A model generated the notes under the pieces. It searched no databases. It saw only the letters and a program-made list of their open reading frames with translations, and was not told the origin of the DNA. The translations under genes and the position numbers were made by a program. Source: JACVRW01 sp963808545 (GTDB lineage: Bacteria > Actinomycetota > Thermoleophilia > Solirubrobacterales > Thermoleophilaceae). From it: a stretch of 64,000 nucleotides of DNA. Numbering within the stretch: the first letter of the stretch is position 1; every line of letters starts with the position of its first letter. The stretch lies in assembly GCA_963808545.1 (NCBI GenBank), contig CAWEGB010000008.1, forward strand, positions 372,001 through 436,000, in the 5' to 3' direction. Positions 27,701-35,818 of this stretch are shown in pieces.

Positions 27701-27938
27701 CGAGGGCGTCGGTGCGCTTGCGGATGGTCTCGACGGCATCGTCGAGGGCCTGCTGGGTGACCTCCGGGACCTGCGGAGTGGGCCGCCCCTGGTAGACGAG
27801 CTCGATGCCGCCCTTCAGGTCGAGCCCGAGCCTCGTGTCCTTCGAGAGCGGTGAGCCGGGGACGATGACGAGGCCCGCGAGCACGAGCAGAACCAGCACG
27901 ACCCCGAGGATCGAGAGGTTGCGGGCCCGGCTCGTCAT
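24768..27938 (-). CDS. secDF: Fused protein-export membrane protein SecD-SecF
   Basis: 1056 residues. Proton-driven accessory of the SecYEG channel that pulls exported proteins outward. The SecD half starts LGLDLKGGIELVYQ, has a large periplasmic insert and five membrane helices (LAVAADANIVMYERIKEE). The SecF half follows from about residue 610 (GIDFESGTRI, then LLTIMGYSLYDTVIVFDRIREN). Beyond residue 890 is a 150-residue Ala/Pro-rich, then basic, tail ending SKSKRQQRTRKKHGRR, which is unusual. Its ATG overlaps the upstream stop by 4 bases. Confidence 0.95.
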   Translation of the reverse strand: MTSRARNLSILGVVLVLLVLAGLVIVPGSPLSKDTRLGLDLKGGIELVYQGRPTPQVPEVTQQALDDAVETIRKRTDALGVSEPEIQRSGRDQISIGLPDVQNAQRAIDQVGTTAQLQFYDWEPNVLGDRGPDNPFAGTKSLYDAVEFASTQEGSAEREDVPPESDLSPAQADKENNSTGDQYYLFGPDRLPIGPDGEPVRTADYEPSATCRELLSDFDPGGGPAPEFAEGTECQDELEELGSGGPPAGSTVFRVPEGVLVVEGERVENQPPQIKRFFVIEDDSALSGKDIKNPEQQFDPNTNAPTVAFEFTDEGRRRFADVTKRIAQQPAIDRIGRIAQPGEDESQFRRFAITLDNRIVSLASIDPVDLPEGIDGRTGAQIEGIGTIEETQDLAESLRIGALPIELKLISQTQVSATLGQQALDQGLLAGAAGLALTILFLLIFYRVLGLVATTALLIYAVFLFALVKLIPITLTLPGIAGMVLTLAVAADANIVMYERIKEEVRTGRSVPSAISAGYSKALKTIIDANVVTIGVAFILFTLATAGVKGFAFTLGVGTLVSLFTAVLATSAILGTLARTKLLRRPSALGVNPNKQRSGWKFDFMGNSRWFFSFSGVILLVGAIAIATLGVNFGIDFESGTRITTPLEQSASVDQVRETLDPLGYGDAKIQEVDDPELGDNVVQLSVPQLDPGQVDRVEQALDADFGVSGTDFSVTSVGPTFGEQIARTAVLAVIASLLLIALYIGFRFEFKFAVPVLIALAHDLLITAGVYALFDREVTTATVAALLTIMGYSLYDTVIVFDRIRENVPRMPRATYSQIANRSMSEVFTRSLATSFVVLMPVGSLLVFGGETLKDFAFALLVGVASGAYSSIFIATPVLVEWKEREQTYMRRRRLILQENDGHVPAFASGVIGDPAPAVAGADAGAAAGAVTAAVADPGEASPSRRERAARRARGRSSGTPPAAGTPPTPDTPPAADTRSPAPAAPPAPPAAPPSTPTPPPAPPRAPAAPTDSNGGDGSEPAGRAESRVTSTSGPSKPKSKSKRQQRTRKKHGRR

Positions 27939-28378
27939 CTGGGCGTCAACACCAGCAACAGACCCCCATCATCGTCGTAAGCGGGGAAGATGTCAGCTTT
28001 CGCCGCCTCGGGGCGATCCCCTTCGGCGTGCACGACCACCGGCTTGTCGAGTACTCGCACCCCCCACTCGAGCGCAGTGGCGATGTGGTCGTCGCCGTTC
28101 TCGAACTTGAGGTTCAGCACGTCGCTGGCGGCGCGGCCCATGACGTCCAGCTCGCCGAGGCCGGTGAGCTCGCGGGCTCCCCTACCGGTGCCGATCAGGC
28201 GTCCCTCCTGATCGAGGATGAAGAAGGCGGCGTTCGGGGCCGGGTAGTAGTCGTCGAGCAGCTCGAATAGAAAGCCGAAGCCGCATTTCTTGCAGCCCTT
28301 GGCCCGGCTCTGGAAGCCGGCCGTCCGCTCAGCTGACTCGCTTCGGTTTCCGCAGTTGGGGCAGATGAAGATCGGCAT
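27935..28378 (-). CDS. Zinc-ribbon plus PAS-like domain protein
   Basis: 147 residues. An N-terminal CPNCGNR ... GCKKCGFG looks like a four-cysteine zinc ribbon. The rest resembles a PAS fold (APNAAFFILDQEGRLIGTGRGARELTGLG, then a mid-region LNLKF and a C-terminal strand GLLLVLTP). It has no output domain, so it would act through protein contacts. Translation is coupled to secDF by an ATGA overlap. Function unknown; a small sensor that informs export or the ruv genes is only speculation. Confidence 0.6.
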   Translation of the reverse strand: MPIFICPNCGNRSESAERTAGFQSRAKGCKKCGFGFLFELLDDYYPAPNAAFFILDQEGRLIGTGRGARELTGLGELDVMGRAASDVLNLKFENGDDHIATALEWGVRVLDKPVVVHAEGDRPEAAKADIFPAYDDDGGLLLVLTPR

Positions 28379-28426
28379 GCGAAAACTTCATGCTAGCCAG
28401 AGGGTCGCGCAGCCCGGCGCGGTACC

Positions 28427-29470
28427 TCAAAAAAGCCGCTGGCCCGTTTCGCGCGGGGGCTCCAGCCCGACATGGGCGAAGGCGGCCTCGGTGGCCACTC
28501 GGCCCCTCGGCGTGCGCATCATCAGCCCCTGCTGGAGCAGATAGGGCTCATAGACGTCCTCGATCGTGTCCGGCTCCTCGCCCACGGCCACCGCCAGCGT
28601 GGACAGCCCGACCGGTCCGCCGCCGAACTTCTGGCAGATCGCCGTGAGGATCTCGCGGTCGAGCCGGTCGAGCCCCGCCTCGTCCACCTCGAGGAGATCG
28701 AGCCCCTCGCGAGCAACCCGCTCGTCGATGTGCCCGCGTCCGCGCACCTCGGCGAAGTCCCGCACGCGCCTGAGCAGCCGGTTGGCCACACGCGGTGTGC
28801 CGCGCGACCGCGAGGCGATCGCCTGCGCCCCGGCGTCGTCGACCTCCACCTCGAGGATGCCCGCCGAGCGCCGTACGATTCGGGCGAGGTCGGCCGGCCC
28901 GTAGAGCTCCAGCCGGTGGGTGACCCCGAAGCGGTCGCGCAGCGGCGTGGTCAGCAGGCCGGCGCGCGTGGTGGCGCCGATCAGCGTGAAGTCCGGGAGA
29001 TCGAGGGTGACCACGGCCGCTCCCGCGCCCTGGCCCACGGTGATGGGCAGCCGGCGATCCTCCATGGCCGGGTAGAAGGTCTCCTCGAGCGCCCGGGGCA
29101 GCCGGTGGATCTCGTCGACGAAGAACACGCTGCGCGGCGCCAGGGCGGTGAGGTAGCTGGCGATGTCCCCCTTGCGCTCGAGCGCCGGCCCGGCGGTGGG
29201 GACGAACTCCGCCTCGAGCTCGTTGGCCACGATCTGGGCCAGGGATGTCTTGCCCAGGCCGGGCGGACCGGCCAGCAGCACGTGGTCGAGCGCCTCGGAG
29301 CGCGCGCGCGCGGCCTCGATGAAGATGGCCAGCTGCTCCTTGACGCTCTCCTGGCCGACGAAATCCTCGAGCCGCCGCGGGCGCAGCGAGCGGTCGAGCT
29401 CGTCCTCCGCCGCCTGCGGCGCGGGGTCGTGGATCCGTTCCGCCCCTGGGGTGCGGATGCCGCCGCTCAC
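28427..29470 (-). CDS. ruvB: Holliday junction branch migration helicase RuvB
   Basis: 347 residues, full length. AAA+ motor that drives branch migration with RuvA. Walker A GPPGLGKTSLA, Walker B FVDEIHRLP, sensor GATTRAGLLTTPLRDRFG and the C-terminal winged helix LMMRTPRGRVAT are present. GTG start overlaps the ruvA stop by 4 bases. Confidence 0.97.
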   Translation of the reverse strand: MSGGIRTPGAERIHDPAPQAAEDELDRSLRPRRLEDFVGQESVKEQLAIFIEAARARSEALDHVLLAGPPGLGKTSLAQIVANELEAEFVPTAGPALERKGDIASYLTALAPRSVFFVDEIHRLPRALEETFYPAMEDRRLPITVGQGAGAAVVTLDLPDFTLIGATTRAGLLTTPLRDRFGVTHRLELYGPADLARIVRRSAGILEVEVDDAGAQAIASRSRGTPRVANRLLRRVRDFAEVRGRGHIDERVAREGLDLLEVDEAGLDRLDREILTAICQKFGGGPVGLSTLAVAVGEEPDTIEDVYEPYLLQQGLMMRTPRGRVATEAAFAHVGLEPPRETGQRLF

Positions 29471-30045
29471 CGGGCCGCCCTGAGCGCTTCGGCGATCAGG
29501 TCCTCGGGCGTCTCACCGTCCGCCTTGTCCAGCAGCGAGTCGGCCTCCTGGGGGTTGAAACCGAGACCCAGCAGGCCCTCGCGCGCGAGAGTGCGGGGGT
29601 CGTCCGAGGCGGTGCGGCGCACCACGATCTCGTCGCTCACCCGGCCGGCGACCTTCTCGCGCAGCTCGACGATGATCCGCTCCGCCGTGCGCTTGCCGAT
29701 TCCGGGTACCGCCTGGAAGCGCGCGGCGTCGCCCGAGGCGATCGCGTTCAGGAGCTCCCGCGGGGCGCCACCGGAGAGCACCGCCAGCGCCACCTTCGGG
29801 CCGACGCTCTGAACGCCGATGAGCATCAGGAACAGCTCACGTTCGGGCGCGGTCCAGAAGCCGTACAGGTGCATGCCGTCGTCGCGGAGGACCAGGTGGC
29901 TGAACAGCCGGGCCTCGCGGCCCGCCGCGGGAACCTGGGCCAGGGTCTCCGAGGAGACCGCCAGCCGGTAGCCCACACCGGCCGCCTCGATCACCACCTC
30001 GCCTCCGAGGCGGCTGATCACCTCGCCGCGTACGGACGCGATCAC
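29467..30045 (-). CDS. ruvA: Holliday junction DNA-binding protein RuvA
   Basis: 192 residues. It forms the tetramer that holds four-way junctions. N-terminal OB fold (VIASVRGEV, GVGYRLAVS), helix-hairpin-helix pair (LIGVQSVGPKVALAVLS, FQAVPGIGKRTAERIIVEL) and a C-terminal UBA-like domain that contacts RuvB. I chose the GTG at 30045, since the preceding codons lie in the gap behind ruvC and are not conserved. Confidence 0.95.
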   Translation of the reverse strand: MIASVRGEVISRLGGEVVIEAAGVGYRLAVSSETLAQVPAAGREARLFSHLVLRDDGMHLYGFWTAPERELFLMLIGVQSVGPKVALAVLSGGAPRELLNAIASGDAARFQAVPGIGKRTAERIIVELREKVAGRVSDEIVVRRTASDDPRTLAREGLLGLGFNPQEADSLLDKADGETPEDLIAEALRAAR

Positions 30046-30058
30046 GCGAGCGCCCTCG

Positions 30059-30550
30059 TCATCCGAGCGCAGCCTTGAGCGGCGCCGCATTGGCGTGGCA
30101 GATGGCGACCGCCAGCGCGTCGGCGGCGTGATCGGGCTTGGGCAGGTCGGGCAGCGACAGCAGCGCGCCCACCATGCGCTGCACCTGGTCCTTGGCCGCG
30201 CCGCCGCTGCCACAGACCGCCTGCTTGACCACCTGGGGGGTGTACGAGAAGCAGGGAATGCCGGCCATGCCGGCCGAGAGCAGCACCACGCCGCGCGCCT
30301 GGCCGACGGCGAAGGCGCTGTTGGCGTTGCGCCCGAAGTAGAGATCCTCCACGGCCACCGCCGCCGGCCGGTGCTCGCGGATCAGGTCGCACACCCGGGC
30401 ATGGATGTCGGCCAGGCGCCGCTCGAGCGGCGTGCCCGGCCGCGTCTCGATCACGCCGCCGTCGAGCGCCGCGAGCGTGCTGCCGCGTGAGACCACCACC
30501 CCATAGCCCGTGTTGGCGGTGCCGGGGTCGATACCGAGGACGATCACCAA
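30059..30550 (-). CDS. ruvC: Holliday junction resolvase RuvC
   Basis: 163 residues. Endonuclease that cuts junctions held by RuvAB. Catalytic acidic residues are visible in LGIDPGTANTGYG, AVAVEDLYFG and KPDHAADALAVAI. The start is TTG 30550 or GTG 30547; no Shine-Dalgarno sequence is seen. First of the ruvC-ruvA-ruvB set. Confidence 0.95.
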   Translation of the reverse strand: MVIVLGIDPGTANTGYGVVVSRGSTLAALDGGVIETRPGTPLERRLADIHARVCDLIREHRPAAVAVEDLYFGRNANSAFAVGQARGVVLLSAGMAGIPCFSYTPQVVKQAVCGSGGAAKDQVQRMVGALLSLPDLPKPDHAADALAVAICHANAAPLKAALG

Positions 30551-30607
30551 TAGCTGAGATTCTGCGTCCAGGGGCGGACGCCTTCCTCAGCCGGTGCCTC
30601 TCGCGGC

Positions 30608-30973
30608 CTAGCGCGTGCCGCGCCAGATGAACCAGGCGAAGACGCCCTGGAAGGGCAGGCGGGCCCACAGCGCCGCCTCGGGGATCTTCGGGAAGTCCTC
30701 GGCGTTGACGGCCATGTGCACGTTGGCCGGGAAGATGGCCCAGAGCGTGGCCAGCAGCCACCAGCGCCCGAACCGCCGCGTGCGGTCGGGCAGCACAGCC
30801 AGGCCGCCCGCTATCTCCGCCGCTCCGCTGGCCGCAACACATTCGCTCTTCCAGCGCTTCAGGTAGGTGGGCATGATCGCCTCGTAGGTGCGCGGGACGA
30901 CGAAGTGCATGGTGCCCGCGAAGATCCAGAAGACGCCCAGGCCGAAGCGAAGCGCCCTCGAGCGCTCGCTCAC
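30608..30973 (-). CDS. DoxX-like small membrane protein
   Basis: 121 residues with four predicted membrane helices: FGLGVFWIFAGTMHFV, CVAASGAAEIAGGLAVL, WWLLATLWAIFPANVHMAV and a last FQGVFAWFIW. This is the DoxX/DoxD-like layout. GTG start inside a GTGA overlap with yebC. Role unknown; some relatives act in redox or membrane stress. Confidence 0.75.
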   Translation of the reverse strand: MSERSRALRFGLGVFWIFAGTMHFVVPRTYEAIMPTYLKRWKSECVAASGAAEIAGGLAVLPDRTRRFGRWWLLATLWAIFPANVHMAVNAEDFPKIPEAALWARLPFQGVFAWFIWRGTR

Positions 30974-31722
30974 GCCGCGGCCACGCGCTCGAGCACCTCG
31001 GCGTCGACATCGAAGTTCGCGTGCACCGCCTGCACGTCGTCGGAGTCCTCGAGCGCCTCGATCAGGCGCATGAGGGTGCCGACGCGGTCCTCCCCGACCT
31101 CGGTGCGGGTCGTGGGCCGCTGGACCAGTTCGGCCGATTCGATCTCCACGCCCTCCGCGGCCAGGGCATCGCGCACCGCCGAGACGTCGGCGGGCTCGGT
31201 CACGATCTCCCACACGTCCCCGTCGAGGCCCACGTCCTCGGCGCCGGCGTCGATCGCGGCCAGCAGTTCGTCCTCCGAGTAGCGCGTGCCGTCCACCACG
31301 ATCTCGCCCTTCTTCTCGAACGTCCAGGCCACCGAACCGGGCTCCCCCAGGCTGCCGCCGTGCTTGGTGAAGGTGTGGCGCACCTCCGAGCCGGTCCGGT
31401 TGCGGTTGTCGGTGAGCGCCTCCACGAGGATGGCCACGCCGCCGGGGCCGTAGCCCTCGTAGACCACAGCCTCGAAGGCGTCGGCGTCCGAGTCGGCGCC
31501 GGTGCCCTTGGCGATGGCCCGCTCGATGTTGTCCTTGGGCATCGACGCGTCCCTGGCCTTCTGGACGGCGAGGGCCAGCGACGGGTTGCCCTCGGGGTCT
31601 CCCCCGCCCTCACGCGCGGCGACCGTGATCGCCCGCGTGAGCTTCGTGAACAGCGCACCGCGCTTGGCGTCGACGGCCTTCTTCTTGTGCTTGATCGACG
31701 CCCATTTGGAGTGACCGGCCAT
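30970..31722 (-). CDS. yebC: YebC/PmpR family DNA-binding or translation factor
   Basis: 250 residues, full length: MAGHSKWASIKHKKKAVDA, KLTRAITVAAREGGGDP, and a C-terminal domain with AVHANFDVD. Members were described as transcription regulators, and more recent work links them to ribosome function at proline-rich stretches. Its place next to ruvC is widely conserved in bacteria. Confidence 0.95.
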   Translation of the reverse strand: MAGHSKWASIKHKKKAVDAKRGALFTKLTRAITVAAREGGGDPEGNPSLALAVQKARDASMPKDNIERAIAKGTGADSDADAFEAVVYEGYGPGGVAILVEALTDNRNRTGSEVRHTFTKHGGSLGEPGSVAWTFEKKGEIVVDGTRYSEDELLAAIDAGAEDVGLDGDVWEIVTEPADVSAVRDALAAEGVEIESAELVQRPTTRTEVGEDRVGTLMRLIEALEDSDDVQAVHANFDVDAEVLERVAAA

Positions 31723-31749
31723 GGCTACAAGCCTATCCCCGCCGCGGCC

Positions 31750-32853
31750 TCAGACCACGAACGCGCCGTCGCGCTGCAGCTCCACGCCGTCCACGGTGAT
31801 GGAGCCCCCCTTGCGCAGGTCGCAGACCATGTCCCAGTGCACCGCCGAGTCGTTGACGCCGCCGCTCTCGGGGTAGGACATGCCGATCGCCATGTGCACC
31901 GTCCCGCCGATCTTCTCGTCGAGGAGGATCTCCTTGGTGCCTGTGGCGATGCCGAAGTTGGTGCCGATTCCGAGCTCGCCGAGGCGGCGCGCGCCGTCGT
32001 CGGTCTCGAGCATCTCGAGCAGGAAGTCCTCGCCCTGCTCCGCGGAGGCGTCCACCACCTTGCCGTCGGCGAAGCGAAAGCGCACTCCCGAGACCGTCCG
32101 GCCGCCGTAGCTGGCCGGGAACGAGAAGCTCACCTCGCCGTTGACCGAATCCTCCACCGGGCCGGTGAAGAACTCGCCGTCCGGCATGTTGAACTCGCCC
32201 ACGCAGGGGATCCAATTGCGCCCCGCGACTCCGAGCGTGATGTCCGTGCCCGGGGCCTGGATGCGGACCTCCTCACGACCCTGGATCCATTCGGTCAGGT
32301 GCTTGACCTGGTCCGACTGGCGCTGCCAGGCCGTGACCGGGTCTCCGTCGCCCGTGAGGCAGGCCGCGTAGAAGAAGTCCTCGTAGTCGGCCAGCGACAT
32401 GCCCGCCTCGCTCGCGTACCCGTGGGTGGGAAACAGCGTCAGCGACCAGCGGTGCTCGCCCGCGGCGGCGCGACGCATCGAGGTCTCCATGATCGGCTTG
32501 CGCGCCTTCTGGCTGCGAGCCTGCTTGGCGGGGTCGGCCTTCGAGAGGGCGCGCGGGTTGACGTCGGCCATGATCCCGATGCGCACATCGGCGTGCTCGG
32601 CCGCCCACTCGCTGGTGGGAGGGATCCAGTCGAGCTGAGCGTCGGAGGCCAGCTCGTAGAACGCGGCCTGCGCCCCGTCGGTGCTGAGCTGCATCACGGG
32701 CAACCCGCCCGCGCGCAGCACCTCCTCGTAGATCGCCTCGACCAGCACCTCGGCCGCCGTGGTGGACTGGATCACGCACACGTCGTCCTTCTGGACGCGG
32801 GTGGAGTAACGGACGAGGATCTGGGCGAGCGCATCTGCGCGCTGGTCCCTCAT
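31750..32853 (-). CDS. M29 family aminopeptidase
   Basis: 367 residues. Thermophilic-type (AmpS/PepS) metallo-aminopeptidase expected to release N-terminal residues from peptides in the cytoplasm. Family-like blocks: VQKDDVCVIQSTTAAEVLVEAIY, FNMPDGEFFTGPVEDSVNG, GTNFGIATGTKEILLDEKIGGTVHMAIG and a late VHWDMVCDL. These carry the Glu, His and Asp metal ligands. Overlaps pdxT by 4 bases. The substrate range is not readable. Confidence 0.88.
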   Translation of the reverse strand: MRDQRADALAQILVRYSTRVQKDDVCVIQSTTAAEVLVEAIYEEVLRAGGLPVMQLSTDGAQAAFYELASDAQLDWIPPTSEWAAEHADVRIGIMADVNPRALSKADPAKQARSQKARKPIMETSMRRAAAGEHRWSLTLFPTHGYASEAGMSLADYEDFFYAACLTGDGDPVTAWQRQSDQVKHLTEWIQGREEVRIQAPGTDITLGVAGRNWIPCVGEFNMPDGEFFTGPVEDSVNGEVSFSFPASYGGRTVSGVRFRFADGKVVDASAEQGEDFLLEMLETDDGARRLGELGIGTNFGIATGTKEILLDEKIGGTVHMAIGMSYPESGGVNDSAVHWDMVCDLRKGGSITVDGVELQRDGAFVV

Positions 32854-33407
32854 GAGAGAACTCCTGCTCGTTCGAGCAGCCAGCGGTGCAGGCTGCGGTC
32901 GTCGGTCAATTCGGGGTGAAAGGCCACCGCGAGGATGTTGCCCTGGCGGACGGCCACGGGATGGCCGTCGACCGCGGCGAGCACCTCCACCTCATCGCCC
33001 TGGTCGTCGACCCAGGGCGCGCGGATGAACACCGCGCGCAACGGGCCGAGACCGTCGAGCTCCAGATCGGCTTCGAAGCTGTGGAGCTGGCGTCCGAAGG
33101 CGTTGCGTCGCGCGGTCACGTCGAGCAGCCCGAGGTGCTCGCGGTCGAGCATGATCAGGCCCGCGCAGGTGGCCAGCACCGGCCGGCCGCTGCGGACGAG
33201 CTCGCGCAGGGGCTCGGCCAGCCCCTCGCGCTCCATGCCCATCCCGATCGTGGTGGACTCGCCGCCGGGCAGAATCAGTCCGTCGAGGCCCTCCAGGTCT
33301 GCCGCGGTGCGCACCTCGCGGGCCTCGGCGCCCTCCTCGGTCAAAACGCGGGCGTGGGCCGCGAAGTCGCCCTGGAGCGCGAGTACACCAACGACCGGCC
33401 GGCTCAC
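32850..33407 (-). CDS. pdxT: Pyridoxal 5'-phosphate synthase glutaminase subunit
   Basis: 185 residues. Releases ammonia from glutamine and passes it to PdxS for vitamin B6 synthesis. Triad residues: Cys in LATCAGLIML, His and Glu in AVAFHPELTDD. GGESTTIG and VFIRAPWV are also present. ATGA overlap with pdxS gives coupled translation. Confidence 0.96.
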   Translation of the reverse strand: MSRPVVGVLALQGDFAAHARVLTEEGAEAREVRTAADLEGLDGLILPGGESTTIGMGMEREGLAEPLRELVRSGRPVLATCAGLIMLDREHLGLLDVTARRNAFGRQLHSFEADLELDGLGPLRAVFIRAPWVDDQGDEVEVLAAVDGHPVAVRQGNILAVAFHPELTDDRSLHRWLLERAGVLS

Positions 33408-34288
33408 CAGCCGCGGTCTTGGAGCAGGCCGCCGTTCTCCTGCAGCGTGCCGATCTCGATGCCGGGCATGGCCTCGCCCAGCTCGCGGGAGGCGGCGAGC
33501 ACCCGCTCGGGGTCCTGGTAGTGGGTGGTGGCCTCGACGATGGCCCGGGCTCGCCGGGCGGGGTCGGAGGACTTGAAGATGCCCGATCCCACGAAGTTGC
33601 CCTCGGCCCCCAGCTGCATCATCAGCGACGCATCGGCGGGCGTGGCGATGCCGCCTGCGCAGAACAGCACCACGGGCAGGCGGCCGCGCTCGGCCACCTC
33701 GCGAACGAGCTCCAGCGGCGCGCCGAGCTCCTTGGCTGCGCTGCCCAGCTCCATCACCGACAGCGTCTGGAGCCGCCGGATCTCGCCCGTGATCAGCCGG
33801 ATGTGACGCACGGCCTCGACCACGTTGCCGGTGCCCGCCTCGCCCTTCGAGCGAATCATCGCCGCGCCCTCGGCGATCCGTCGCAGCGCCTCACCCAGGT
33901 TGGTGGCGCCGCAGACGAAGGGGATCTTGAACGCCCACTTGTCGATGTGGTGGGCTTCGTCGGCCGGCGTGAGCACTTCGGACTCGTCGATGTAGTCCAC
34001 CTCGAGCGCCTCGAGCACCTGGGCCTCGGCAAAGTGCCCGATGCGCGCCTTGGCCATCACCGGGACGGTCACGGCCTCCTGGATGGCGGCGATCATGGTC
34101 GGGTCGGACATGCGGGCCACTCCCCCCGCCGCCCGGATGTCGGCCGGCACGCGCTCGAGCGCCATCACGGCGGACGCGCCCGCGTCCTCGGCGACCTTGG
34201 CCTGCTCGGCGTCGATCACGTCCATGATCACCCCGCCCTTGAGCATCTCGGCGAGGCCCGCCTTGACTCTGAACGTCCCGGTCTCCAT
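33404..34288 (-). CDS. pdxS: Pyridoxal 5'-phosphate synthase lyase subunit
   Basis: 294 residues, TIM barrel. Builds PLP from ribose 5-phosphate, glyceraldehyde 3-phosphate and ammonia. Hallmarks: KAGLAEMLKGGVIMDV (catalytic Lys and Asp), VMALERVPADIRAAGGVARM, KARIGHFAEAQVLEAL and FCAGGIATPADA. First gene of the long minus-strand run. A TATCCT box (34299-34304) lies 10 nt before the ATG. Confidence 0.97.
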   Translation of the reverse strand: METGTFRVKAGLAEMLKGGVIMDVIDAEQAKVAEDAGASAVMALERVPADIRAAGGVARMSDPTMIAAIQEAVTVPVMAKARIGHFAEAQVLEALEVDYIDESEVLTPADEAHHIDKWAFKIPFVCGATNLGEALRRIAEGAAMIRSKGEAGTGNVVEAVRHIRLITGEIRRLQTLSVMELGSAAKELGAPLELVREVAERGRLPVVLFCAGGIATPADASLMMQLGAEGNFVGSGIFKSSDPARRARAIVEATTHYQDPERVLAASRELGEAMPGIEIGTLQENGGLLQDRGW

Positions 34289-34298
34289 GTGCCCAGTG

Positions 34299-34304
34299 AG
34301 GATA
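34299..34304 (-). promoter_or_regulatory. Putative -10 box for pdxS (TATCCT)
   Basis: TATCCT on the minus strand ends 10 nt upstream of the pdxS ATG. It fits the near-leaderless pattern seen elsewhere in the window and would drive the pdxST cluster. Confidence 0.45.
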
Positions 34305-34347
34305 GCCCGCGCGCGGGCCGAGGCCTACGGACGGGCTGTCCTGACGC

Positions 34348-35769
34348 TCACCAGGTCGTCGGCTTGACCGGCTCGTACAGCCAGACCTGGAAGAACTCGT
34401 CCAGCTGCTCGCCGCTCTTGCGCTCCGACAGCTCGATGAAGTCGGCGGTGCTCACGTTGCCGTTGCGGTTCTCGCGGTACCAGGAGCGGAGGATCCGGAA
34501 GAAGGTCTCGTCGCCGACCTTCTGGCGCAGCGCCTGGAGCGTCATCGCGCCGCGGTCGTAGACGACCTCGCTGAACAGCACGTCCGGTCCCGGGAGCGCC
34601 GCGGGCGCCGGCGACCAGAGCTCGGCATCAGCGGGCTCCGCGTAGAGCTCATCGAACGTCGCCTGGGCGGTCGGGCCGCCGTGGCGCTCGTCGTAGATCC
34701 ACTGCGACCAGGTGGCGAAGCCCTCGTTGAGCCAGATGTCGGGCCACGAGGAGAGCGTCACCGAGTTGCCGAACCACTGGTGCGAGATCTCGTGTACGAC
34801 CGTGGTGGCCGAGGAGACCCGGCTGTAGTTGGCCTTGGTCTGGCTCTCCAGCGCGTAGCCGACCTCGGGCGCCCAGTCCATGATGCCGCCCGCTGCCCTG
34901 TAGGGATACGGCCCGTAGAGGTCCTCGAAGAAGGCGATCACCTCGGGCTGGGCCGCGAGACGCTCGAAGGCGAGATCGGGATTCGGCGCCGTCGCCCCGG
35001 TCGGCCGCGTGAGCGGGTCGACCGCGTTGTAGATCGGCGTGCCGTCGGCGAGGGTGCCCTCGAAGTCGGTGAGGAAGGTGCCGTTGGTGGCGGTCGACAG
35101 GTAGGGCGCCATCGGATCGCGCTCGCGCCACAGCCAGGTGGTCTGGCCGTTGCGCGTGTAGCTGCCGGCGAGGGTGCCGTTGGCCACCACCGTCCTGCCC
35201 TCGGGCACGGTGATGGCGAAGTCGTAGGTGGCCTTGTCGAGGGGCGTGTCGTTGACCGCGTACCAGCCGGGCGAGCCCTGCGGCTCGTTTACCACGAACG
35301 CCCCGTCCTCGGTGGGCACCCAGCCCTCGATCGAACCGTCGGGATCGGTGATCGCCTCGACGACGCCCTCGTAGCGGACCGTCACGAGGAAGGGCCGGCC
35401 CTTGCGCAGCTTGTGCTTGGGGCGGATGACCAGCTCGTGGTCCCCCTCACGCGTATAAGTGGCGCGCCGCGCGTTGACGGTGACCTCCGAGACCTCCAGG
35501 AACGGACGCAGGTCGAGGTTGAAGCTCTTCAGGTTCTGTGTGGCCCGAGCGAACACGAGCGTGCGCCCCGAGAGCACCTCCGTGGCGGGGTCATAGGCGA
35601 TCTTCAGCCCGTAGTGGCGCACGTCGTAGCCGCCGTTGCCGGCGAACTCGAAGAACGGGTCGCCCGCTCCGGGCGCTCCCTCGACGTACCGGCCGGCCGC
35701 AGCGGGGGCGGCGGCCGCCATGACGGCGACGACGGTCAGCGCGGAGAGCACCAGAAGCCTGCGGGTCAC
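34348..35769 (-). CDS. Secreted M1 family zinc metallopeptidase
   Basis: 473 residues with a signal peptide (LLVLSALTVVAVMAAAAPAAA). Aminopeptidase-N-like beta domain, then the zinc site HEISHQW with the third ligand in WLNEGFATW 18 residues on. Typical M1 proteins have extra C-terminal domains; this is a short, two-domain form ending soon after the active site. GTG start with AGGAAGGA 6 nt upstream. Probably degrades peptides outside the membrane. Confidence 0.88.
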   Translation of the reverse strand: MTRRLLVLSALTVVAVMAAAAPAAAGRYVEGAPGAGDPFFEFAGNGGYDVRHYGLKIAYDPATEVLSGRTLVFARATQNLKSFNLDLRPFLEVSEVTVNARRATYTREGDHELVIRPKHKLRKGRPFLVTVRYEGVVEAITDPDGSIEGWVPTEDGAFVVNEPQGSPGWYAVNDTPLDKATYDFAITVPEGRTVVANGTLAGSYTRNGQTTWLWRERDPMAPYLSTATNGTFLTDFEGTLADGTPIYNAVDPLTRPTGATAPNPDLAFERLAAQPEVIAFFEDLYGPYPYRAAGGIMDWAPEVGYALESQTKANYSRVSSATTVVHEISHQWFGNSVTLSSWPDIWLNEGFATWSQWIYDERHGGPTAQATFDELYAEPADAELWSPAPAALPGPDVLFSEVVYDRGAMTLQALRQKVGDETFFRILRSWYRENRNGNVSTADFIELSERKSGEQLDEFFQVWLYEPVKPTTW

Positions 35770-35818
35770 GGACGGTCCTTCCTGGTTGAGAGCGGCGTAC
35801 GCCGGCTTAGATACCCCT

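Noticed and set aside
25227..27854. 875-codon open frame on the plus strand opposite secDF
   Set aside because: Low-complexity Arg/Gly/Leu/Asp translation, with conserved SecDF motifs on the other strand. It is an antisense shadow.
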